Origin: CAG-1000 sp964545285
GTDB lineage: Bacteria > Bacillota_I > Bacilli_A > RF39 > UBA660
DNA: 11,971 bases
Direction: 5' to 3'
Assembly (NCBI GenBank): GCA_964545285.1
Contig: CAZJEW010000033.1
Span: forward strand, 1-11,971
The notes under the pieces are model-generated. The model saw nothing but the letters and a program-made list of their open reading frames with translations, was not told the origin of the DNA and ran no database searches. Of this stretch, positions 6,663 to 11,971 are shown in pieces; within the stretch, counting starts at the first letter, position 1, and each line of letters starts with the position of its first letter. A program made the translations under genes and the position numbers.

Positions 6663-6944
6663 TTATTGTGTTGCAGTTGCAGGTTTGCAACAACACCAAT
6701 TAGATACTTTTTCATTACTATTACTATCTGAACTTGTAGCCATAGGAACACATCTAGTAGTATTACAAACAGCGCCTTTTTCTAACTTTTCAGCATTATA
6801 ATTAGTTCCATATGTTTGACATGTTTGTTGTGCAATTGTTCTTTGAATCATTGGCCATACAAACACGTAAAATAACGCTCCAATTGCAGCAATTGCAACC
6901 AATGTAATAACAGTCATATTTAATTCACCCGTAGCTTCTTTCAT
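6663..6944 (-). CDS. Small cysteine-rich pilin-like protein of the Tad locus
   Basis: This 93-residue protein has a seven-residue polar N-terminus (MKEATGE), one long hydrophobic helix (about 8-33, ending VFVWPMIQ) and a short polar C-terminal region with six cysteines (42, 60, 65, 84, 85, 86, including a CCC run), enough for three disulfides. Size, single N-terminal helix, position after TadC and its own strong promoter and ribosome site fit the major pilin. It does not show the Flp prepilin motif (Gly, cleavage, Glu/Tyr at +5/+6): Gly6 is followed at +5 by Thr. Processing by a TadV-type peptidase is therefore uncertain, and no such peptidase is in the window. The spacing from AGGAGG to ATG is 4 bases. 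The pilin role is inferred. Confidence 0.65.
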   Translation of the reverse strand: MKEATGELNMTVITLVAIAAIGALFYVFVWPMIQRTIAQQTCQTYGTNYNAEKLEKGAVCNTTRCVPMATSSDSNSNEKVSNWCCCKPATATQ

Positions 6945-6970
6945 AAATCCTCCTTTATTAATATATATTG

Positions 6971-6999
6971 ATTATATAATAGTTAATTTTTAAAATCAA
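6971..6999 (-). promoter_or_regulatory. Internal sigma-A promoter for the pilin-like gene
   Basis: On the minus strand, TTGATT (6999-6994) and a perfect TATAAT (6976-6971) are separated by 17 bases. Initiation near 6964 gives a leader of about 20 bases carrying AAAGGAGG just before the ATG at 6944. The site lies in the 63-base gap between the TadC-like and pilin-like genes, the widest gap inside the operon. It would let subunits be made in excess over the assembly machinery. Confidence 0.6.
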
Positions 7000-7007
7000 G
7001 TTATTTT

Positions 7008-7793
7008 CTATAAACCTGTAAAAATTTGTAAAACAGATAATAGAAGTATAATCATAACACCTGCTCCTGTTGAAGTAAGCATAGTCATAGTCTTTTTTTC
7101 CATTTTGTCTAATCTTTCTTTATATTTTTGTTCTCTTGATTTAGATTGTAAATTAGATACTGTTCTAGAAAATGTTATTAATTGATCTTGTTTTCTTTCT
7201 TGATTTCCAAGACCTAATCTATAAAGTAATCTCATCATTCTCATTGAATCTCTTACAGGATATCTTCTTGCAAATTCCATATAAGGGTCAATAGTAGAAT
7301 CACCTGCATCAATAGATGCTATTAATTCTCTTAATCCTGGTTTAAACATATCAGGAGCACCATCTAAAGATTTAGTAATTGCAACTGGAACAGTATAATG
7401 TTGAATAAGTATTTCTAAACTTTTCAAATAATAAGGCAATTTTAAATTAATATCGTGTAAATGTACTTTATAATAATTCTTAACATTATTATAATCATTC
7501 TTATATACTATATATGTTACTAAAAAAACTACTACTAATTTAATAGCATTAAATCCGGTAATTATGACCATTAATCCTATAAGAAAAACAACTATAGTAG
7601 TTTTAACTCTCTTTTGAAATTTAAGTTCTTTATCTACTTTATCACCATATTTTGCTTCTAATAGAAAATCATAATCTTCTTCTTTTAATTTAGAAAACAA
7701 TGTTTTATTATCTTGTACAAAGGTATTAAAACTAATAGTACCTAAATAATTAAATAACAATAAAAGTATTACACCAATTAAAACTATTTCCAT
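7008..7793 (-). CDS. tadC: TadC-like pilus assembly platform membrane protein
   Basis: This 261-residue second GspF-type platform protein has an N-terminal helix (2-22), paired helices (about 64-98), a cytoplasmic GspF region (about 108-225, with LKLPYYLKSLEILIQ, MEFARRYPVRDSMRMMRLLYRLG and Lys/Arg/Gln-rich helices), and a C-terminal helix (about 238-258). It should pair with the TadB-like protein and dock onto CpaF in the membrane. The ATG overlaps the tadB stop by one base, with AGGTG 7 bases upstream, so translation is coupled. The TAG stop is followed by 63 bases containing a separate promoter for the pilin-like gene. Confidence 0.85.
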   Translation of the reverse strand: MEIVLIGVILLLLFNYLGTISFNTFVQDNKTLFSKLKEEDYDFLLEAKYGDKVDKELKFQKRVKTTIVVFLIGLMVIITGFNAIKLVVVFLVTYIVYKNDYNNVKNYYKVHLHDINLKLPYYLKSLEILIQHYTVPVAITKSLDGAPDMFKPGLRELIASIDAGDSTIDPYMEFARRYPVRDSMRMMRLLYRLGLGNQERKQDQLITFSRTVSNLQSKSREQKYKERLDKMEKKTMTMLTSTGAGVMIILLLSVLQIFTGL

Positions 7794-8692
7794 TACTCAG
7801 CACCTACATCCTCATGGTAATATTTTACACCAGTTATCAAAAAATATGTATTTATAATTATTACACCATGAAGTAATAATTGAACATACCATTTACTTAA
7901 TAATGAAGCATAACTGCTTTCACCCAATAAAACCTGTACTAATAAAACTAATAAATAAAGAGCTAAACCAAATGTAATAAATTGTTTGTAGAAATTTGTT
8001 CTATCCATTCTATCTCTATATACATTTTCTACAAGCATATCTATGTCTTGCATCATACCTTCTAAAGCTTCTCCAGAATCCTTTGATCCTTCTTTAGTAA
8101 TTTGCATAAATAATTGATGCATATTTTTGACTACATAATAATCATATTTTTCATTCATATATCTTATTGCTTCATCAATGGTACCATTCTCATATGACAT
8201 TTGTATCATCTCTTTAACATCACTTAATAAAGGATCTTCTAAAACACCAGAGTCTTTAACACCCTCTAAAGCTTTAACAAAAGATTGTGTAGTGTTAAAC
8301 TCCATAATTACGTTGGTAGTATATATTTGAATCTGTTCAAATATGTATTCACTATATACCTTCTTACATCTCAAAAAAGCTAAATAAGGAATAAACAAAA
8401 TCGCTAATACAGCATAAAAAATACTCCATATAATACTATAAAAATATAAATAAGCTACAAATGCAGCACCTATACCAAATATTACTACTTGAGTAATATA
8501 TTTTTTAGTTGAATACTCTTGACCTAATTCTTTTGCTTTTTCACGAACTATTTTAAAAGAATATGGTGCATATTTCTCATATGTATTTCCAATAGTTTTA
8601 ATTATAAACTTATATGAATTATCGCCAGTATTCTTCCTATATATATAAACAAAAATTACAATAGCAGCAACTATCAATATTTCAATATACAT
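7793..8692 (-). CDS. tadB: TadB-like pilus assembly platform membrane protein
   Basis: This 299-residue integral membrane protein carries a type II secretion F (GspF-like) domain. It is one half of the inner-membrane platform that CpaF drives. An N-terminal helix (4-18) is followed by two close helices (about 65-85 and 88-108), a cytoplasmic helical GspF region (about 115-230, with TTNVIMEFNTTQSFVKAL, SYENGTIDEAI and GSKDSGEALEGM), and two C-terminal helices (about 236-256 and 268-290). This is the TadB arrangement. It follows cpaF by 25 bases with a near-ideal AAGGAGGTG 8 bases before the ATG. Its TAA stop overlaps the ATG of the TadC-like gene (TAATG). I call it TadB from gene order and topology. 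Confidence 0.85.
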   Translation of the reverse strand: MYIEILIVAAIVIFVYIYRKNTGDNSYKFIIKTIGNTYEKYAPYSFKIVREKAKELGQEYSTKKYITQVVIFGIGAAFVAYLYFYSIIWSIFYAVLAILFIPYLAFLRCKKVYSEYIFEQIQIYTTNVIMEFNTTQSFVKALEGVKDSGVLEDPLLSDVKEMIQMSYENGTIDEAIRYMNEKYDYYVVKNMHQLFMQITKEGSKDSGEALEGMMQDIDMLVENVYRDRMDRTNFYKQFITFGLALYLLVLLVQVLLGESSYASLLSKWYVQLLLHGVIIINTYFLITGVKYYHEDVGAE

Positions 8693-8717
8693 AAATTATG
8701 CACCTCCTTTTAATATA

Positions 8718-10103
8718 TTATCCAATCGGTGAGATTGGTTCAGGAATAACTTCCATTGGATTACCCAATTCTGGTTTAACTTGAGTTGTTTGTGGTTGTA
8801 CAATAGGTTTAACTACTACCGGAGTTGGTTGTTGTATGTTTACACTTTGTGGCTGTACAACCTGCTTTGTTTGTACAACTTGTGATTGTACAGCTGGTTG
8901 TTGAATAACATTTTGTTGACTTGGAGTTTGAACAGAAGGAGGTTGATTTACAATATTATTTTGATTAACCGCATTTTGTCCTAAAGGTTGTTGAACAACA
9001 TTAGTTGTATTAGTATTTGCACTTGTTTCTTTAAGTACAGAATCTTTTGGAATAAATGGATCCTCTCGCATCATAACTCCTTGAGCAGCCAAATAATCAA
9101 TTAAATGTTGAGTTGGATTATTATATTTTTCATTTCCAACTAAATCTCTTTCATATAATACATTTACTTTAGCTTCATTAGCATCATCATCAACATAAAA
9201 CTCAACTACTTGGACTATTTCTCTTTGAAACCTATTATATTTTTTTGAAAAATAACCTTTAACATGAATTCCTAATTGAATATATCTATGAATACTTTTA
9301 ACAAATTGATCAATATCTTGACTAGATTCAAGTAGTGAATATAAACGCATTGGAATAGCAGAAGCTTTATCAGAGTGTATTGTAGAAATAATATTATGAC
9401 CTGAAGAAATAGAGTTTCTAACGGCCATAACAGCTTCAGCAGAACGTACCTCTGAAAGTAATATCCATCTAGGGTTTTGTCTCATACAAGTGACTAAAAC
9501 ATCTGAATAAGAAGCTATATTATTTGTCTTCATAGCAACTATATCACGATTAGGATATATTTTATCTAAATGAAGTTCTAAAGTATCTTCTATAGTAATT
9601 ATTTTTTCATCTTCTTTAGTATGACTTGCTAAATACTTAACAAGTTCGGTTTTTCCACTACCAGTCTCTCCACTAACTAGAATATTACAGTGTCCTTGAA
9701 CACACGTCATTAAAAAATCATGTAACTCAATACCTACGTAATTTTCTTTAACTAATTTATCTTTATTCAATCTTATTTTAGCAGGAGTTTTTCTTATTAA
9801 AACTGCTATACCATTTGTAGCAATAGAATTATGAATAAAATTAAGACGAAGTTCTGCACTTTCAGCATCTAGAAAAGGATGTGCCATATTAAATGTTTTT
9901 CCCATAACATTAGAGCACTGAAAAGCAAGCTTTTCCATAACTTCGTTATCTAAGCCCTCTATATGTTCTGGACGTACACCTTGAGTAAGTGTTTTAACCC
10001 AAAGTTGTCCACCATTAGAATATGAAATATCAGTAATATCATCATTTTCAAGTAATGGTTGAAGTAATCCAAAATCTATTTGTGAGAAAACAACATCATC
10101 CAT
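8718..10103 (-). CDS. cpaF: CpaF/TadA-type secretion/pilus assembly ATPase with Pro/Gln-rich tail
   Basis: This is the hexameric motor ATPase of the Tad system, a VirB11/GspE-superfamily protein acting on the cytoplasmic face of the TadB/TadC platform. The 461 residues contain an N-terminal domain (about 1-135), Walker A GETGSGKT (145-152), an Asp-box region IITIEDTLEL (168-177), a Walker B region WILLSEVR (213-220), and a His-box region GHNIISTIHSDKA (235-247). Walker B has Ser where the family usually has Gly before the Glu. After about residue 355 there is a roughly 100-residue low-complexity tail rich in Gln, Pro, Val and Asn with repeated QP/VVQ units, which typical CpaF proteins lack. 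The gene begins 11 bases after the CpaB-like gene, with AAAGGA 5 bases before the ATG. Confidence 0.95.
   Translation of the reverse strand: MDDVVFSQIDFGLLQPLLENDDITDISYSNGGQLWVKTLTQGVRPEHIEGLDNEVMEKLAFQCSNVMGKTFNMAHPFLDAESAELRLNFIHNSIATNGIAVLIRKTPAKIRLNKDKLVKENYVGIELHDFLMTCVQGHCNILVSGETGSGKTELVKYLASHTKEDEKIITIEDTLELHLDKIYPNRDIVAMKTNNIASYSDVLVTCMRQNPRWILLSEVRSAEAVMAVRNSISSGHNIISTIHSDKASAIPMRLYSLLESSQDIDQFVKSIHRYIQLGIHVKGYFSKKYNRFQREIVQVVEFYVDDDANEAKVNVLYERDLVGNEKYNNPTQHLIDYLAAQGVMMREDPFIPKDSVLKETSANTNTTNVVQQPLGQNAVNQNNIVNQPPSVQTPSQQNVIQQPAVQSQVVQTKQVVQPQSVNIQQPTPVVVKPIVQPQTTQVKPELGNPMEVIPEPISPIG
8763..9011 (-). repeat. Low-complexity coding stretch: Gln/Pro/Val-rich CpaF tail
   Basis: Residues about 365-447 of the CpaF protein are built from degenerate QQP, QPxVVQ, VQTxxQ and QNxVNQ units. 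The stretch remains in frame up to the natural stop, so it is a real extension and not readthrough. The units are degenerate at DNA level, not perfect tandem repeats. Confidence 0.7.
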
Positions 10104-10114
10104 CTTAATCCTTT

Positions 10115-10984
10115 CTAATTATCAGTAGCTTGCGTATTATCATTATTACCATTTGTAGTAGTATTATCTTCTACAGTAATATTAGAATTATCTCCATTAG
10201 CTTCTTGGTTTTCTTGAGCCTGTTGTAATTCTTCATCAGTAGGAATATCAACAGTCTGTGCCAAAATTAATGTTTGAAGATATGAACTTGAAATAGTAGC
10301 AGTTTCTCCATAATTTGCATTTCTTGGAACAGGAACTATATCACCATCTAAATACATTGCTTTTCTAAGTAATAAATGCATTTCCTCTGATACAGAGAAT
10401 ATTAATGAAGTAGCTTGACGTTGATCAGGTCCTTTTTTAAATATATGAGCTCCACCCTCATCTTTAACTGCAAGAACTTCAATTCCTTCAATCAATTTAC
10501 CTAAAACTAATTTTCCAGTTGAATCAACAGTTTTATAATATAAATCAATTTTATCGCCAGGATATATAGAATTACCAAAAGTAGTAGCAGCGTTAACATT
10601 CAAAGAAACGATAGTATTACCAGATTCAATGTTAGACCAAGCAGAATCAGGCATGCTACTCCATTCGACTAATACAGATGAATAAAATAAACTACCAGCA
10701 GGAATAATAGTATTATAATTAACATATTTATCAATAATATTATCATAACTTCTAACAACATTACTAGTTACCATCGAAGAAGGTATTTTAATAGTACCTA
10801 TCATTTCAGCAGTAATTTGTTCTCTTGCATCAATATCTTCTTTAGCATAATAAACAGTAACAGGATTAGTTTTTTGTTTAATTCTATAATTATAAGCAAC
10901 AATTAATATAACTAAGCAAACTGCGAATGCAATAATAGTAACTATATTTTTATTTTTAATAAATCTTTCAAATAATTTTTTCAC
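10115..10984 (-). CDS. cpaB: CpaB/RcpC-like pilus assembly protein, second tandem copy
   Basis: This 289-residue paralogue of the preceding gene has the same layout: basic N-terminus, membrane helix (about 13-32), SAF domain (about 44-104, with IDAREQITAEMIGTIKIP and IIPAGSLFY), RcpC-type domain (about 122-222, with FGNSIYPGDKIDLYY and PVPRNA), and an Asn/Thr/Gln-rich tail. The copies share blocks such as FIKNKN-VTIIA, YNYRI, MIGTIK-P, LGKLIE, HLLLRKA and ISSSYLQ, so they arose by tandem duplication and then diverged. Translation starts at GTG (10984-10982), which overlaps the previous TAG stop by one base and is preceded by AGGAGGTG at 7 bases, so the genes are translationally coupled. Two non-identical copies suggest a hetero-oligomer or separate partners (inference). 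Confidence 0.85.
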   Translation of the reverse strand: MKKLFERFIKNKNIVTIIAFAVCLVILIVAYNYRIKQKTNPVTVYYAKEDIDAREQITAEMIGTIKIPSSMVTSNVVRSYDNIIDKYVNYNTIIPAGSLFYSSVLVEWSSMPDSAWSNIESGNTIVSLNVNAATTFGNSIYPGDKIDLYYKTVDSTGKLVLGKLIEGIEVLAVKDEGGAHIFKKGPDQRQATSLIFSVSEEMHLLLRKAMYLDGDIVPVPRNANYGETATISSSYLQTLILAQTVDIPTDEELQQAQENQEANGDNSNITVEDNTTTNGNNDNTQATDN

Positions 10985-11868
10985 TATTCAGCACCTCCTG
11001 TTGTATTATCCGTTGTGTTATCTGTGGTATTATCCGTGGTGTTGTCGTTAATTACGTCATCTACAGCTATATTATCATCCGGAGTAATTGATTTTAAATC
11101 TTCTTCAGCAACATTAACAGTTTGTGATAATATATAATTTTGCAAATAAGAACTACTAATTTTTGTTTCGCCAGGATTTAATGAATATTCAGCATTTCTA
11201 GGAACTGGGAATATACTAATTGATAAATAATTAGCCTTTCTTAATAATAAGTGATATTCTTCATTAACAGAAAATATTAAATAAGCAGGAGCATCTAAAT
11301 CAGTACTCTTTTCAAATATATCTTCACCATCAGCGTTAACAACCGCTAATACTTTAATGCTTTCTATTAATTTACCTAATAAAAGTTTTCCACTATCGTC
11401 ATTAGTAGCAATATATAAGTCTATATAATTACCAGGAAAAATAGAATTTCCATATGTTGATTGCATATCAACAGAAAGAGCTACTACTGTGTTGCCTTCT
11501 GGTATATCTTCATATATGCTTGAAGGTAATTCATCCCACGTAACCAATACTTTTTGATAAAATAAACTGCCAGCAGGAATAACTGCATCAGCAGAAACAT
11601 ACATACCAATAACATTGTATGAATTAGTAATAACATTATTTGTAACCATAGATTTTGGTACTTTAATCGTACCTATCATTTCAGAAGTAACTAAGGTTCT
11701 TGGATCTATTTCATATAAAGCGTATGGAACACTTATAGGATCTGTTTTCTTTTGAATACGATAGTTGTAAGCATAATATAATATAGCAATACAAAGAATA
11801 ACAGCAATAATAGTAACAGTATTCTTATTTTTTATAAATCTTTTTATCCCTATTTTAATTGAATCCAT
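10984..11868 (-). CDS. cpaB: CpaB/RcpC-like pilus assembly protein, first of two tandem copies
   Basis: This 294-residue membrane-anchored protein belongs to the Flp pilus assembly CpaB/RcpC family. A short basic N-terminus precedes one membrane helix (about 17-36). A SAF domain follows (about 45-108, with IDPRTLVTSEMIGTIKVP and VIPAGSLFY), then the RcpC-type domain (about 125-230, with YGNSIFPGNYIDLY, LIFSV and PVPRNA). The tail is Asp/Asn/Thr-rich and ends in four exact DNTT repeats (275-290). In Gram-negatives RcpC/CpaB works in the periplasm with the secretin; here, with no outer membrane, the SAF/RcpC part should lie outside the membrane and may guide the filament through the wall (inference). 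It is the first gene of the operon. The start is set by GGAGGG 8 bases upstream. The stop overlaps the GTG start of the paralogous next gene by one base. Confidence 0.85.
   Translation of the reverse strand: MDSIKIGIKRFIKNKNTVTIIAVILCIAILYYAYNYRIQKKTDPISVPYALYEIDPRTLVTSEMIGTIKVPKSMVTNNVITNSYNVIGMYVSADAVIPAGSLFYQKVLVTWDELPSSIYEDIPEGNTVVALSVDMQSTYGNSIFPGNYIDLYIATNDDSGKLLLGKLIESIKVLAVVNADGEDIFEKSTDLDAPAYLIFSVNEEYHLLLRKANYLSISIFPVPRNAEYSLNPGETKISSSYLQNYILSQTVNVAEEDLKSITPDDNIAVDDVINDNTTDNTTDNTTDNTTGGAE
10999..11046 (-). repeat. Four 12-base tandem repeats encoding DNTT
   Basis: Four consecutive 12-base units encode Asp-Asn-Thr-Thr four times near the C-terminus of the first CpaB-like protein. The units differ only at synonymous third positions (GAC/GAT, AAC/AAT, ACC/ACA, ACG/ACA). 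This suggests the peptide has been kept while the DNA drifted, rather than a very recent expansion. Confidence 0.8.
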
Positions 11869-11885
11869 TCTTTTTTCCCTCCAAT

Positions 11886-11903
11886 TATACTATGTATAGT
11901 ATA
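11886..11903. promoter_or_regulatory. Inverted repeat over the operon -10/+1: candidate operator
   Basis: TATACTAT-GT-ATAGTATA is an inverted repeat with two 8-bp arms and a 2-base centre. It spans the predicted -10 box and the start point of the Tad operon promoter, the classic position for a repressor operator. AT-rich sequence produces palindromes by chance more easily, so the operator role is inferred. No regulator gene is visible in the window. Confidence 0.4.
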
Positions 11904-11926
11904 CAATAAAAAGAAGTTAAAAACAA
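11898..11926 (-). promoter_or_regulatory. Probable sigma-A promoter of the Tad operon
   Basis: On the minus strand, TTGTTT (11926-11921) and TATACT (11903-11898) are separated by exactly 17 bases. The -10 matches five of six consensus positions and the -35 only three of six. Initiation near 11891 would leave a leader of about 22 bases holding a strong GGAGGG Shine-Dalgarno (11882-11877), 8 bases before the ATG. A nearby TATAAT (11889-11884) is too close to the Shine-Dalgarno to be the -10. The weak -35 and overlap with an inverted repeat suggest a controlled promoter. Confidence 0.45.
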
Positions 11927-11944
11927 CTATTTTAACTTCTTTTT
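11908..11944 (-). terminator. Terminator-like hairpin between the upstream gene and the Tad operon
   Basis: A 15-bp perfect inverted repeat, AAAAAGAAGTTAAAA (11908-11922) with TTTTAACTTCTTTTT (11930-11944), encloses a 7-base loop. The stem has only two G-C pairs, but it begins with A-runs and ends with T-runs on both strands, so it could act in either direction. It lies between the presumed stop of the right-hand gene and the promoter of the Tad operon. The likely -35 box of that promoter falls in the loop and adjacent arm. Confidence 0.55.
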
Positions 11945-11952
11945 CGCTATTT

Positions 11953-11971
11953 CTAAAAATCGTCTCCCCAA
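11953..11971 (-). CDS. 3' end of an upstream gene (partial, reading frame uncertain)
   Basis: The right edge probably holds the last codons of a gene running off the window. Two minus-strand frames are possible. One reads TGG GGA GAC GAT TTT TAG (…WGDDF, stop) and ends 8 bases before the terminator-like hairpin at 11908-11944, the usual spacing. The other reads …LGRRFLEIAKKKLK and stops at 11927, inside the hairpin loop. I slightly prefer the first because the hairpin then lies wholly outside the coding region. Too little is visible to name a product. Confidence 0.3.

Noticed and set aside
105..11868. Possible alternative genetic code, because no gene here ends in TGA
   Set aside because: All frames are full-length without reading TGA as Trp, Trp residues are encoded by TGG, and about a dozen TAA/TAG stops are unremarkable in such AT-rich DNA.
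1..11971. CRISPR arrays, tRNA or rRNA genes, insertion sequences, attachment sites
   Set aside because: No spaced direct repeats, no cloverleaf or rRNA-like blocks of higher GC, no transposase or integrase product, and no terminal repeats were seen.

Overview
The window is very AT-rich, and every gene lies on the minus strand, so transcription runs from the right end to the left. Promoters fit the sigma-A consensus, Shine-Dalgarno sites are strong and of the AGGAGG type, stop codons are TAA or TAG, there is a lipoteichoic-acid-synthase-family enzyme, and no outer-membrane secretin is present. Together these suggest a low-GC Bacillota, probably a host-associated uncultured lineage of Bacilli or Clostridia. 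The sequence alone does not fix the genus.

Right part (about 11.9 kb down to 5.2 kb): a compact Tad/Flp-type pilus (type IVc-like) operon. In transcription order it encodes two tandem CpaB/RcpC-like SAF-domain proteins, the CpaF/TadA motor ATPase with an unusual Pro/Gln-rich tail, the TadB and TadC platform proteins, a small cysteine-rich pilin-like protein with its own internal promoter, a larger TadE-like pseudopilin with four cysteines, and a TadZ/CpaE-like protein whose P-loop lysines are missing. No prepilin peptidase and no canonical Flp pilin are present. The operon promoter overlaps an 8+8 bp inverted repeat that looks like an operator, and a terminator-like hairpin separates it from the gene to its right.

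Middle (5.1 to 4.7 kb): a monocistronic gene with a perfect TTGACA-17-TATAAT promoter and a clear intrinsic terminator. It encodes a 115-residue protein with two membrane helices that resembles a VirB2/TrbC-type (type IV secretion) pilin. Its position directly after the Tad operon makes it a candidate abundant partner or alternative subunit.

Left part (4.65 to 0.1 kb): a second operon with an extended -10 promoter. It encodes an LtaS-family phosphoglycerol transferase, a membrane-anchored hypothetical protein, and a Tyr/Asp/Asn-rich secreted protein that carries a thioredoxin-like CHYC domain between two stretches of propeller-like repeats. The membrane anchor of this last protein is present but in a different frame: one extra T in a run of six disconnects it. 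At the far left, a promoter, a Shine-Dalgarno site and an ATG mark the start of another gene that runs off the window.

Working model (inference): the CpaB, CpaF, TadB, TadC and TadZ proteins assemble a surface filament from unusual cysteine-rich subunits. The nearby exported CxxC protein could act on their disulfides, and the LtaS-family enzyme could modify the envelope or the filament. The core Tad assignment is firm; the links to the left-hand genes rest only on proximity and cysteine content.
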